Shown here piece by piece: positions 34,046 to 46,720 of a stretch of 64,000 nt of DNA; positions within the stretch are counted from its first letter, which is position 1; each line of letters begins with the position of its first letter. The notes under the pieces were generated by a model. That model was not told the DNA's origin. It did no database searches and saw only the letters and a program-made list of their open reading frames with translations. Source of the stretch: Ichthyophis bannanicus (Eukaryota; Chordata; Amphibia; Gymnophiona; Ichthyophiidae); contig CM066039.1 in assembly GCA_033557465.1 (NCBI GenBank), forward strand, positions 402,337,440 through 402,401,439, written 5' to 3'. Both the position numbers and the translations under genes were made by a program.

Positions 34046-37000
34046 GAATTGATGTTAAGTGCCGTCTAGTCCGTGTTGACTCATGGCGACCTTCTGGATA
34101 GTTGTCCTAAACCGAGTTTGGTCTTCAGTCAGGCGGCTCACAGTTTGACAGTGGCACCCATAGCTGCTGTTATTTTATCGACCCATCTCATTGCTGGCCT
34201 TCCTTTTTTGCGTTGACTTTCTACCATACCAAGCATGATGTTTTTCTCTAATCTCTCTCTTTTCATGATGCGTCCAAAGTATGAAAGTCTATTTCTTGTC
34301 ATCTCAGCTTCTAAGGAAAGCTTAGGTTTGATCTCCTCTAGATTTAACTGGTTTCTTCTTTGAGCTGTCCATGTATACACAGTACTCATTGCCAGTACCA
34401 TAATTCAAAGGCATCAATTTTCTTCCAGTCTATCTTTTGCACTGTCCAACTTTCGCATCCATATGACATTATTGAAAATATGGCTTGAACAAGTTGAATC
34501 TTTGTATGGAGAGACACATCTCTGGCTCTTGAGAATCTTGTCTAGTAAGTCCTTCATAGCCATTCTGCCAAGAGCAATGCACCATCTGATTTCTTGACTG
34601 CTTGTTGTTTCTTTATTGATAGTTGATTCAAGTAGGCTAAAGTTGTCCACTATTTCAATTGCTTCTCCATCAATGATGAACTTATTGATTTTGCCTGTTA
34701 GGATCTTTGTATTCTTTACATTAAAGCGTATTGGGGATTTTGTCCTTTCCCCAATTACTGTGGCTGCAGAGTTCACCCCAACATATGTAAAAGGCACAGG
34801 ACCCTCTTTCAATAAAAGTACTGTGCCACTGAAGCAAAATAGACATTTTTATTATCAGGTCTGTAAAATCATAGGCTTCGCAAGTAAAAGTCAATGCTCT
34901 AATCTCTATATTACAAATCAGCATAAATGGATATAAAATGGATATAAAATTTAATGCGCAAAGTACCTGAGGTCTCCTATAAGCAGTCCTGAGGAAAGTC
35001 TAGCGTCACTCTCTGAGACATATCTGCCAGAGTCTGTCTCCATGAGTACTCCTATTTGCACTTATATCATTTATGGATTGCTAACACAGTATGTTTTTTC
35101 CATGTCTCACCCCTGGGTTTTGCTCAATTCCTTTGCATCCCTCCCCCCTCATGTTCTTGCAATGTTCTGTTATTCTCCTTTCTGCCTTCCTGTGCACCTG
35201 GTAGAGTCTTACCAGTGATTGATCACTGGTCTTGGGCTGTCAACATCTGCCCTTGGGCACATGTGTTAAGGCTTATCAGCCTTAGTCTTTCAGTTTCAGC
35301 AACTGTTGTGAACTCTTGGCACCTTCTTGGTGTGGCTCTTCACTTTTTGTTCCTAGCCCACCCTGCCTGCGGTTGATCTAGTTACTGTCTGTTCCTCTTG
35401 CTATGCCCTCATTTTTGCTGACTGCAGTTCCACAGCATTCTTAATACCAGTTAAAGGTCAGAAGCCTTAATCCTCAGAAGTTAACTTTTTCCATGTCAGT
35501 TAATAAAAGACAGGGTTCCTGAAGGGAGGGGGGGATTACCCCTTTTCCCCTTCAGGTGCAGGCCCATTTTAAGACTATGTTCCTTGATCTTGAGAAGCAA
35601 ATGTTTCAGATCTTCACTTTCAGCCAGTAATGTGGTATTATCAGCAATCTTCACACCTCTGTTGTCTTCATACAGTCCTGCTTCTCTGATTTGTTCTGCA
35701 TATAAATTAAACAGTTAGGGGAAAGTATGCAGCTTTGTCATATACCTTTGCTGATTTTAAACCATTCTGTTTCTCCTTGATCCATTCAAACTGTTGCTTC
35801 ATGACCAATGTAAAGGTTGTGCAAGAGAATGATCAGGTGTTCTGGTATACCCAATACTTCTTATGTGGCCCAGAGTTTCTCATGGTTTACACAGACAAAA
35901 ACCTTGCTATAGTCAACACAACACATATAGATGTCCTTTTGGTATTCTTTAGTCTATTCAAGGATCCATATCACATCCGTGATGTCGTCTCGAATTCCTC
36001 GCCCTTTCCTGAATCTTGCTTGCATTTCAGGTAGTTCTTGTTACAGGTATGATTGTAGTCTCTGCTGAATCTTGCTGGTATGTGGGATCAGAGCAATTGT
36101 GAAATATTTTCCACAGTCAGTTGGATCACCTTTCTTTATTATTGGTATAAACACAGATCTTTTCCAGTCACTTGGCCATGATGTTGTCTTCCAAATTTCC
36201 TGGCAGAGCCTTGTAAGTATGGTAACAGCTGCATCAGATTGCTATAATACTTCAATGGGAATGCAATCAATGCCTGGTGCTTTGTTCTTTGATAAGGCTT
36301 TCAATGCTGCTTCGGCTTCGTTCATCACCAATGGTTCATGATTATAAAGTACAGATTGAAATGGCTGTTGGTCCACTTGATCTTTATCATATAATAACTG
36401 CATATTCTTTCCACCTTTTCTTGATATTCTCAGTATCATTCAACATGGATCCTTCAGCATCTTGTAACATTCAAATTCAAGGCTGGATTTTTTTATTTAA
36501 CTCTTGTAGCTTTTAGGAAAGCCGATCTAGTTCTTCCTCTAATAGTTTGTTTCTATTTCCTTGCATGGGTCATTGTACTATTTCTCCTCGTCTTGTCTTG
36601 TTGCACTTTGGCAAATCTGTTGAGCTGTGATTGCCTCTCTTTCTCCTCTGGCTTTATCTTCTCTGCATTTCTGGGCAATTTTCAGGGTTTCTTCGAATAT
36701 CCATTTTGGCTGTTTTTGCTTTTTCACCTTTTGTAGTTGTCTCACTTTCTTCTAACACAACCTTCTTGATGTCATCCCATAGCTCTTTTGGCACTGTCAT
36801 TTGTATCTAAAGTAGCAGATCGATTTTGAAGGCAGTCTGCATACTAGTAGTTGGTGATCTATACCACAGTCTGCTCCAGGTTTTGTCTTTGTTGATGTGA
36901 TAAAGCTTTTCCATCATTGACTTCCACAGATGTAGTCAATTTGATTTTTGTACAATCCGTTGGATGAAGTCCATGTGTACAGTCACCACTTGTGTTGCTG

Positions 37001-38035
37001 GAAGGTGTTTGAGATGAATAGATCATTGGTCTTGCAGAATTCCATTGGTTTTTCTCCAGCTTCATTTCTGTTGCCAAATGCATATTTTTCAATTACTTTG
37101 CCTGCTTCTTTGTTGCCAACGTTTGTGTTCCAGTCACCCATGACTATCAGGATATCCTCTTTGCATGTTCTGTCAATTTCAGCTTGTACTTGGTTCATAG
37201 AACTCATCAACGTCCTCCTCTTCTTTAGCTGTTGGGGCATATACTTGAATTATAGTTGTGTTGATGGGCATTCCTCGTAGACAAATAGAAATTAAACGTT
37301 CACTGATTGCAATGTATTTCATTAGTTCTTGCAAGTTTCTTCTTAATTATAAATGCAACGGCATTTCTTCTTTGTCTTTCATTTCCAGCATAGTAGACCA
37401 TGTAATCATCAGATGCAAAGTGCCCAATGCCAGTCCATTTCAATTCACTGACACCCAACAGATCAAGTTGTACACATTCCCATTTCATTCTTGACCATAT
37501 TCAACTTCCCTTGGTTCATGCTTCGTATGTTCCATGTCCCAATATGTAAGACTTCTTTGCAGCTTCTGACTCATTTCATATGCAGCTACATCAGCAGTCA
37601 GACATCCCAAGGGCTTTGATCCACTCACATTATAAATGCTGGCTTTACTCTGAAAAAAAAAGTCTTCAGCTCCTCCCCGTTAGCCAACTGAGTGCCTTCC
37701 AACCTGGAGGTCTCATCTTCTAGCACTATAGTGCAATTTGTTTTCTTGCGACTATCCATTGAGTTTTCATGGCAAGATACGGAAGTAGATTGCCAGGCCT
37801 TTCTTCCATGCAGTTTAATTTAGTGTTGTCGTCACCGTCACAGAAATCTGATCCTCCATCAACACTGTCCCATTCTGCTACTGCCCAGATGGGTGATTGG
37901 TCTTGGCCTGGCACCTCAGCTGAGACCTATCCATCTTGGGAGACCCTGCCAGTAGTTAAGCTCCCAATAGCTTAGCCCTTAGCATCACTGATGCACACAA
38001 GCCCTCACAGCATGACAAGCTGCAAACCAAGTGAG
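34046..38035 (-). mobile_element. RTE (BovB-like) LINE, apparently full length, decayed
   Basis: Minus-strand RTE. The 5' end is at 38035 and the 3' end at 34046 (CATTAAGTGCC-type terminus, ATTGATGTTAAG in reverse). The flanking duplication is CATGGAAT on both sides (34042-34049 and 38036-38045). Endonuclease fragments: 37300-37488 (LLGVSELKWTGIGHFASDDY) and 36983-37240 (DILIVMGDWNTNVGNKEAGK). RT and C-terminal fragments: 36242-36439 (ALSKNKAPGIDCIPIEVL), 34414-34812 and 34138-34401 (RNRLSYFGRIMKRE). Many frameshifts. About 4 kb, slightly longer than typical BovB because of its long 5' leader. Confidence 0.88.
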
Positions 38036-39290
38036 AGCATGGAATGATACAGAGGCAGCATAATATCCTTAGTTTTATTCTCCATTCCTTTCCTTATGAT
38101 TACTAGCATTCTATTTGCTTTATTAGCTATCAATGCACACTAGGTGGATAGTTTCAATGTATTATCCACAATGATGCCTACATCTTTTTTCCTGGGTGGT
38201 AGTTCCTAATGTGGAACCTTGCCTCATGTAACCGTAGTTTGGCTTGTTCTTTCCTGTCATTTGGACATCCAATCTTCAAATTTATCAAGGTCCTCTTGCA
38301 ATTTTTCACAATCCTCTTGTGTTCTAACAACTTTGAATAATTTTGTGTCATCTGCAAATTTGATCACCTCACTCATTCCCATTTCCAGGCCATTTATGAA
38401 TACGTTAAAAAGCAGCAAGCCCAGCACAGATCCCTGGGATACTATATTACTCACCTTTTTCCATTGAGAAAATTAGCCATTTAGCCCTACACTCTGCTTT
38501 CAAATTTTAACCAGATCCTTTCTCTCTATGGATAATACTATCATCCTCCCTGTTTCCTCAGCTTTCAACTCTGGGGTCATCTTTGATTCTTCTCTCTCTT
38601 TCTCTGGACACATCCAACACATAGCTAAAACCTTTTTCGCTCTATAACATCAGCAAAATTCATCCCTTCCTTTCTGAACACACTACCAAGACCTTTTTCC
38701 ACTCTCCTTCCATTTAGACTACTACAACTTACTCCTCTCTAGTCTGCCCCTAATTCATCTCTTCCTTCCTTCAACCCAATCAAATTTCAGCCACATGACT
38801 AATCTTCCGCCAATGTCACTATGCTCATGTAAGCCCTTCTTCTCAAGTCACTTCATTAGCTCCCTGTTTCCACATCTAGTTCAAACCTCTGCTATATACC
38901 TATAAGGGCATTCATTCTGCTGTTCATTACCTCTCCCTCTCTTATCTCTCCTTACACCCTTCCTCAGAAACTCCCCTCAGACAAATCACTTATCTGTGCC
39001 CTTCTCTTCCACTGCCAACTCCAAATGTCATTTGTTCCTCCTTGCTGCATCATGTGCCTAGAATAGACTACCTGAGTCAATGTGTCATGCTTTCTCTCTG
39101 GTCCTAAAAATCCACCTCTTCAAGCTGCTTTTGGATCCTCACCCATTGTCTTGTTTACCACCCCTGTGTGTTATTAATCATTCTCTCTTAATTTTACCCT
39201 AGTCCCGTTTGTTGTTTGTTTTGCATAGACTAAGCTCTATTAAACAGGGACAGTCTCTCACATGAATGTGTGCAGCACTGCCTATGCTTT

Positions 39291-41221
39291 GTAGTGCTAT
39301 AACACATAAGTAATAGTAGTAACCTGTTGACCTTCCTTAGGAAACCAGTGCCCCTGCACAAACTGACAATGCGTGCCCAACCCAATCTAGCACCTCCAGG
39401 GGCATTCTCCTGTCCATCAGAGGGCAAGTTTGTAATCATCAAGCCAAAAGGCTGATCCTTCCTGGGATTAGACTCATGGGAGGAAAAGATCATGGAAGTC
39501 TGTACAGCCCTAAACCAGTTCCATACTCAATGGGCCTACATGAGGAACCCTTGGAAACTCTGGGCCTATACTCCGGTAACCTCTTAGTGAGCAGCACCCA
39601 GGCCTTTCACCTGCTTCTCCAGGTGCTCTCCAAAGAACAACCAGAACTTGAAAGGGAGCATGCTCAAACTCAACTTAGATGTCGCTTGGCAGACCAATTC
39701 CTGAGCCAGAACCACCTCTGGGCTACCACAGTAGCAGTTGTGGCTTTAGAGGACATCCTGATTAAATCATACAGGGCAACAGCCACGTGCCATCTTTGGG
39801 TTGACTGACAACTACTGGATCCAGCATAAAAGCACCTGGGTCACCATACCTGTACAAATCACTGCCTCTTGAGGAGGGCTTCCATTCATCTATTATGAAC
39901 ATCCTTTAATGCAGAATTCCTTCCACCAAAATGGTCATGTGCTTTGCCACCGTCATGACCAGGCAATCTACCTTAGGGCCCCGAACAGCTGTTCCATCTC
40001 TCCTGGGGGAAGGGTCACAGCACTGTCAGCACCTTAGTGCCCTAAGCCCCAGCGTCTCCCACTGAGAATGCCACAAGGGCTCAGGTAGGCTAAAATAGCC
40101 AGAACAGCATTGCAACCTCTGCAGGATGGGGTCTACTTGCAAAATCTCTACCAGAGGGTGCTCAGCAATCTGCAGGGCTGCCATGGGCATCCTGAATAAA
40201 GGTGGAGAGATCCTTCCTCTGAAAAAAAACACACCGACAGATTCTCTCCCTCTACATGCCTCTGCCATCTCACCCGTTTGAAGTCAGAAATCTTCCTCCC
40301 AACCCCTCCCCCCCCCAAAGGAAAAGAGGCTGGACTCTTGGAGGGACAGGCAAAATGGACAAATGTGGTGTGGGGAGGGGACCCCCAAGTTTGCCTTAGA
40401 GGAGAACGGGGCTTCAGACCTCTGAAAGTGGGGTTGTCATGTAGCTAACAGAGACTGAAAACAGCCGTGACCTATTTCAAGAGCTCCTGTTCAAAGATGA
40501 CTGAGAATGGTCCTCGGAGGACTCTTAGGGGCTTGCTGATCAGAGGCCGCAGCCTCCTCACCAAGCTCATCTTTCACCAGGACCAAGCGGCCACCGCTGC
40601 CACTAATCGAAACATCATGGGAGAAACGGCAGAGGTAGAAAAACCCACATTGTGTACACATATTAACAACAAAATGTGCCCCAAGCCTTCTTTATTGCAT
40701 TATGGGCAAAAAGAGCCAACTGCAGTTCTCACTTGGCAGGAACAGTAGGCAGCACACTTCTGCATGTCTGCTGTCTCAGCAGAGCTCAAATATGGTCAAA
40801 ACAAAAAACTGCAAAGAAAAAGCCCCTCAGATAAGGAAAAACCATGGGAAAAAAGAAACTCCAATTGGTAAGGGAATCCCCTCTCCCAGAAAGGCCAGCT
40901 TGAGATACCCAAAAGGGGACTTTCCAGCCACACACACAGACCTATGAAAGCCTGGTTGCCTCAAACAGCTTTTTTTTTTTTTAAAGCTGCTTAAATCAAG
41001 CAGCACCTAAAGAGAGCCAATTAAAGAAACAGGACAAATCTAAACACAGTAAAAATAGAGAGCATGCATATAAGATAATCAGGGGAAAGAAGGGCCTGAG
41101 ACCAGATTTGCCAATCCCCCTCAGGGACACTGTGGGGTAGTCCTACTTGTTCTCTGGCCCACCAGCACTGGAAGCCCATGGGCAACAGTGCTGGACACAG
41201 GGCAACTAGCATAAAAATATA
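39291..41221 (-). mobile_element. DIRS-N, segment 3: decayed RT/Gag region
   Basis: Minus-strand frames are short (39230-39493, 40026-40268, 41021-41254), with no clear motif apart from position between the RNase H segment (32146-32589) and the right tip (52442). No other repeat was recognised in this 1.9 kb. Assignment to the DIRS-N Gag/RT region is by context. Confidence 0.55.
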
Positions 41222-41781
41222 AGATATGCCATACCAGATCAGAGCAAAGGTCAATCAAACTTAGTCTCTTGTTTCTAACAGTGGCTAATCCAGGTAACAA
41301 GTACCTGTCAGGTTGCCAAAAGGTAGACAGATTCCAAACTGCTTATCCCAGAGATAAGCAGCAGAGTTCTCCAGCCCACTTTTATAATGGTTCATGGACT
41401 TTTCCCTCCAGGAACTTGTCCAAACCTCTCTTAAACCCAGTTAAACTAACAGATTTGACTACATCTTCCGACAAGAAATTCCAGAGTCTGTTAATGCATT
41501 GAGTGAAAAAGCATAGTTACTCACCTGTAACAGGTGATCTCCGGGAACAGCAGGAATTTAGTCTTCACATATGGGTATCGTCGGTACCGACGGAGCCTGC
41601 ATGGAAATGCTCCCCAGCGTCCAATAGGAATGCTTTTAGGAGCATCCCTCAGCACATGTGCACTGCCTTCCCGCCTTTCCAACTGTCCCTCTTCAGTTAA
41701 GTTTGTAGCTGAGTGAAAGGATAGAGGGAGAAAGGAAAGACAGAAAGATAGAGAGACAACTCCTAGGGGAGGTGGGTGGGT

Positions 41782-41880
41782 TGTGAAGACTAAATTTTCG
41801 CTGTTCCCGGAGATCACCTGTTACAGGTGAGTAACTACGCTATCTCCAGGAACAGGCAGGAATGTAGTCTTCACATATGG
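41782..41880. repeat. DIRS-B copy 2 internal complementary region
   Basis: Reverse complement of the left tip plus that of the right tip joined at TAT (41841-41843), i.e. ATA in tip orientation, equal to the right flank core but not the left (AAA). Confidence 0.92.
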
Positions 41881-42039
41881 GGACTCCCTAGCTGAAGATG
41901 CCAGGAAGATGACCCCAGGAAGCTGTCACCTATAGTGAGGTGGGCCATGCTTCCTCCCATGAATCTCTGGCATCCTACCAGGGTTGGTGGGTAGGAGTTG
42001 TATTAAGTTTGAAAGAGATTTTGAAGAACAGCCTGGCCA

Positions 42040-43020
42040 AAGAAGGCATCCCGACGGGAGGCTTTATCTAGGCAGTAGTGGGCTGTAAAGGTATGTACCA
42101 AAGCCCAGGTGGCTGCTCGACAAATGTCATCAATAGACACAGAGTAAAGGTTAGCCATAGAGGCTGACATGGCTCTCACATTATGAGCTCACATGGCCTT
42201 GAAGAGGAAGACTCTTACTCTCATAAGCAAAGGATATGCAATCCATTTGGATAAAGTCCTCTTGGAGACTGGAAGTCCCAAATGACTAGCATCAAAAGCA
42301 ATAAAAAGTTGAGAAGACTTTCTATGTTGCTGTGTTCTTTGTAGATAAAAAGCTAAGGCTCTTTTACAGTCCAAAGTGTGAAGGTTATTCTCTGCATTAG
42401 AAGCATGAGGCTTCGGAAAGAATTCAGGAGCATAAATCGATTGATTTAAATGAAAAGGCGAAACCACCTTTGGCATAAAGTGCGGATGAGTTCTGAGGAC
42501 AACCTTATCATGGTGAAACCTAGTGTAAGGAGGATCAGCCACTAACGTTTGCAATTCACTAATGCGATGTGCAGAGGTGACTGCAATTAGGAAGATGACC
42601 TTCCAGGAAAAAAAAACTTCAGGGTAGTGGCGGCTAAAGGTTCAAAGTGTGGTTTCATGAGCTGCCCGAGAACTATATTTAAATCCCATGCCACCGGTGG
42701 TGGTTTGATGGGAGGTTTTGTTAACAGAAGACCTCTCATAAATCTGGATATGAGAGGATGAGAGGAAATTGGTTGTCCATTTAGAGGCTTATAGGAAGCT
42801 GTAATTGTGCTAAGATGGACTCTTACTGAATTGGTCTTTAGGCCAGAATTTGATAAATGAAGTAGATATTCTAGTATCGCTTCCAAAGGTATCACCAGGG
42901 GGTTTAACCTCTTCTGGGAACACCATATAGTGAAACGTTTCCACTTGAAGGCGTAAGATCGTCTTGTGGAAGGTTTTCTAGAAGCCTGAAGGATATCCTT
43001 TACCTGTTGGGAAAGGTTGA
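42040..43020 (-). pseudogene. DIRS-B copy 2 tyrosine recombinase
   Basis: The arm and core domain is in 42587-43020 (RRSYAFKWKRFTIWC, EYLLHLSNSGLKTNSVRVHLS) in frame with the region above it. A shift near 42590-42610 at an A run leads to 42189-42554 (PPYTRFHHDKVVLRTHPHF, VSKRTLSKWI). The H-x-x-R and Tyr region near 42090-42190 is disrupted by stops. The SARRVSEL-equivalent lies near 42560 (reads AHRISELQ). Confidence 0.82.
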
Positions 43021-43032
43021 GATCCTCCAGAT

Positions 43033-44834
43033 TTAAGCTTTCAGCAACCAGGCTTTGAGATGCAGGGACTGGGGATTCGGGTGCCATAGGGTCCCGCTCT
43101 CTTGGGAAAAGAGATCTGGAGCACACCCTAACTCCAGAAGCGCAGCTTGAGAGAGATGTAGAAGCAGGGGATACCATGTTTGGCGTAGCCACCCTGGCGC
43201 TATGAGGATCATACAACCTCTGTCTCTCTGAAGCTTGAAGAGTGTTTTGGGGATGAGGGGAATAGGTGGGAAAGCATAGAGGAAGTCCTGACCCCAGTGA
43301 AGGAGGAAGGCATCCCTTGCATGGCAATTGTGAGCCGGAATCCTGGAACAGAACCGGGGAAGTTTGGCATTCAGTGGACTTGCAAAGAGGTCTATGTCTG
43401 GAGTCCCCCAGATGTGAAATATTTTTGTCACCTGGTCTAGGTGGAGAGACCATTCGTGAGGCAGCAGTACTCGGCTGAGTTTGTCTGCCCAAAGGTTTTG
43501 AATGCCTGGAAGATATACCACGAGAAGGTGGATTTGATGCTCTCTGGCGAGGGCCCAAAGTCGTAAAGCTTTGTTGCATAATGACAGAGAGCCTGTGGCT
43601 ACTTGGTTGTCAGTTTGGACTAGGACTGTCTTGTAGCTGAGCTGGGCATGGAATAGTCAAAGAGCTAAATAGATTGCTCTTAATTCTAGGAGGTTTATGT
43701 GAAGACAAGCCTCCTGTGGAGTCCAGGTGCCCTGGGTAGAGATGATGCAGGTGTGCTCCCCAACCCACCTATGATGCGTCTGTTTGTTAGGGTGGCCTGG
43801 AATAGGGGTTGTTGGAAAGGAGACCCCACTAAAAGATTCTCCAGTGATTGCCACCATTGAAGGGACAAGATCAGTCAATGAGAGTTTGATATCTTGTCTG
43901 ACAGACGTCCTGTGGCCTGTGTCCACTATGGATAGGGTCCACTGGGCTGCTCTCATGTGGAGGCCAGCATAGGGAACTACATGAACTGTGGATGCCATGT
44001 GTCCTAGTAACTGTAGCAGTTCTCAAGCAGTTAGGGAGGATTTTCCCGCTGCTTGAGAAGCTAGTTGCACTATGCGAAGACACCGGGACTGTGGAAGGAA
44101 AGCCCTTGACTGTCTGGTATCTAAAAAGGCTCCTAAGAACTCCAGAGACTGGGAAGGAACAAGTTGGGATTTTGGGAAGTTTATTACCAATCCCAAGTAT
44201 TGGAGGATGCGCATTGTGCGAGACAGTGCAAAGCTGGCTTCTGCACTCGTGGGGGCTCGAATAAGCCAGTCCAAGTAAGGGAAGACGAATATCCCTAGGG
44301 TTCGCAGGAATGCAGCTACTACTGCCATGCATTTTGTGAAAACTTTTGGTTCGGAAGCCAGACCAAAGGGAAGAACCCTGTACTGGAAGTGTTTTCCCTT
44401 GAAAAGGAATCGTAAGAATTTCCTGTGATCTGGATGGATTAGAATGTGAGTATATGCATCCTTTAAGTCTAGAGAGCAAAGTCAATCCTGACTTTGAAGG
44501 TATGGCAGAAGAGTTCCTAGAGAAATCATTTTGAACTTCTCTAAGAACAGGTATTTGTTCAATTCTCTGAGGTCTAGAATGGATCTGTGTCCCCGTTTTC
44601 TTTGGAATAAGAAAATAGGGGGACTAGAACCCTGTACCCTGCTGGAGGATGGGTACTTCCTCTATTGCCCCTTGGGCAAGAAATGTTGAGATCTCGTGAT
44701 TCAGCAGATTGTCTGCAGAAGTCTGGGAATTGAACTACCTTAGGATTGTAGGAGGGGGCATGCTGTGAAAATGAAGTTTGTACCCCTCTCCTACAATGGA
44801 GAGGGTCCAATTTTCTGCTGTTATTTGGTGCCAT
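43033..44834 (-). pseudogene. DIRS-B copy 2 RT-RNase H-MT, active-site Asp lost
   Basis: RT fragments are at 44574-44834, 43871-44485 and 44023-44328. The last reads IFVFPYLDWLIRAP where the other copies have PYLDDWLI: a 3-nt deletion at about 44264-44275 removed one catalytic Asp without shifting the frame. RNase H is at 43560-43800 with partial loss around TDNQVA, and the methyltransferase-like domain at 43033-43521 (DIDLFASPLNAKLPRFCSR, LLYAFPPIPLIPKTL). Frame breaks lie between. Confidence 0.88.
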
Positions 44835-44909
44835 CTGTTGTCAAAATAACACAGCATGCCTGGAATATTTAGGGGTTCTGGACCCCTCAGAGGCAGGAAG
44901 GCTAAGCTC

Positions 44910-46720
44910 TCTAGGAAGGAGTCAAAGCCCTTGAGGGGGCTGAACCTGCGGAGCTGGTTGAGCTCTCGGGCCTTTTGGCTTCTTCTGCTGTTTAAATTGC
45001 TGTTGTCCCCTTTGGGCAACTTGACCGTGAGCTTGGCTTTGCTGGGTATAGGATGGATAAAACTTCCTCTTTTTGCTGAAAGAGTGTTTTTTATAGGGTT
45101 TCTTTTTGGCTGGAGTGGCTGTAGATTTTGACAATCTATCTAAGGTGAAATTGTCAGCATCTATATCTCATTAGCCTTTTCCTGCCAATTCTTGCCAAAG
45201 AGGTTTTCTTCTGTGCAAGGGATGTTGCCTAATTTATCCTGTACCCAAATCTCCAAGTCTGATGCCTGAAGCCAGGCAATCCATCGTGCACCAATGGCAA
45301 TAGCAGAGGTTCTGCTGATGCATTCAAAGCAGTCAAAGGCTGCACGATTCACAAACTTGGAGACATCTTGAGCATGCCTGACAAGCGTAAGGAAGTCTTG
45401 TCGTCTGTCATCTGGGAGAAGTGGGCTCATAAGCTCCAAATCTCCTGTGACCTCTTTGAGGAACATTCCCATATATAAAATATATGAGCTGATCCTAGCT
45501 GAAAGCATGGAAGCTTGAAACGTTTGACGTCCAAAAGCATCAAGATTCCTGCATTCACGACCTGGAGGATTGGATGCATGTCTTTGCACTTTTCATCCTA
45601 CGCATGGCTGATTCCACTACCATTGAATGGCGTGGCAGCTGAGTCTTCTGAAATCCAGGACATGGTGGAACTCGATACATGGTATCAAGCCTCCTAGAAT
45701 GAGGAGATGTGGGCAAAAGTGTCTCCCACATTCTGAGCATCAGATCATGAAGAATTTCACGAATGGGCAGAATGGCTGCCTCCTTTGGAGACTTAGGATA
45801 TTGGAGAATTTCCAATTCCTTTGCTCTAGGTTCCTTTTCAGGAGCTACCGTGATTGAAAGGCCTTTGGCAACATCACGAATAAAATCCTGAAGAGACATG
45901 TCCTCTGGAGGCAACATTCTGCGTTGGGGAGACGAGTCTTCCGGGAGAAAAACTCTGGTACCAGCAGAATTATCAGAGTCATCGGAATCGGAGGATTCAA
46001 AAGTATCTCTGATCACGATGTTCATGTAAGGCACAGTCCCGGTATCGATCGAAGTCGGTACCGATCTTTCGATGCCCAGCAAAGACGGCATGGGAAGAAT
46101 TCCCACTGGGGCCGGTACCGTCAGTGCTGGTACCAGTATCGGCATTGGTACCAGTGTCGGTGCCAGTGGCCGTTGAACCATCGGTGTCAACGGTACCGTG
46201 CTCGATAGCAAAGAATCTCTGGTCTATCGATGCTGCCGATGCCTGGGTGTCGGTACCGGTGAAGGCGGCTGGGACCCCTGAGCATGGCACCAGTAATTCT
46301 GTCGAGGCCGAGCTCTCGACAACATCCTGAAATCCCGTTGATGCTTTGGAGGCCGAAGCCTCCCGCGGGGCTGTTTTGCCAGTGTGGTTCCTTCAAGGGC
46401 AATGTCAATGGCCTCTCAATGCTTTGCAGGAGAGCTACCCTTTGAGGACCGGCTTTTATGTTTAGTTACCTGAGATCCATGGGAGGAAGAGGCGGCTCTT
46501 GAAGACGTCGATGCAATGGCCCTGGCATCCGAAGAAAAGAGGGTACCGAGCTTTGCAGCCCGGTTCTGTCTTCCTCTTTTAGTCATTCCCATACAAGAGA
46601 GACACTCAGATGGAGAATGGTCAGGGCCTAAACATTTAAGACACCAGTCATGGGTGTCGATGACGGAAATGGTACCGCCACACTTAGTGCATTTTTTTTT
46701 TAAACCACTACTGGTTTTTC
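44910..46720 (-). pseudogene. DIRS-B copy 2 Gag
   Basis: Zinc motif near 46630-46700 (C-G-G, then THDWCLKCLGPDH, then CLSC). The Ser/Thr/Pro-rich linker is at 45997-46450, whose DNA is packed with GGTACCG repeats. The acidic section and core are at 45555-46211, the core end at 45161-45589 (RISSYILYMGMFLKEVTGDLELMSPLLPDDRR), and the Lys/Gln-rich tail at 44922-45134. Several frameshifts. Confidence 0.85.

Larger units (their letters stand above)
33216..38520 (-). mobile_element. CR1-A copy 4, split by an RTE and an L2 tail
   Basis: Minus-strand CR1. The 3' end is at 33216 (TAAGAACATAAGAAATGCCA), the C-terminal ORF2 at 33655-34045 and the RT FADDTK region at about 38340-38360 (38257-38454 encodes EVIKFADDTKLFKVV). 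It is interrupted at 33482-33690 and at 34046-38035. The 5' end is truncated within the RT at about 38520. Confidence 0.85.
32590..39290 (+). mobile_element. L2 LINE copy 1, split by CR1-A copy 4 and RTE
   Basis: Segment 32590-33215 encodes degraded L2 RT (FDIVDHHLLLDILFSLGFRG, then YLYTDNSQIYLFAPE where the catalytic YADDTQ is expected, about 33025-33070). Segment 38521-39290 carries the C-terminal part (GVIFDSSLSFSGHIQHI) and the 3' end with a GTAGTGCTATAA tail. The remainder is nested CR1 and RTE. Decayed; it interrupts DIRS-N. Confidence 0.8.

Noticed and set aside
35056..37494. Several plus-strand frames of 60-110 codons
   Set aside because: They are antisense to the decayed RTE, whose endonuclease and RT motifs read on the minus strand.
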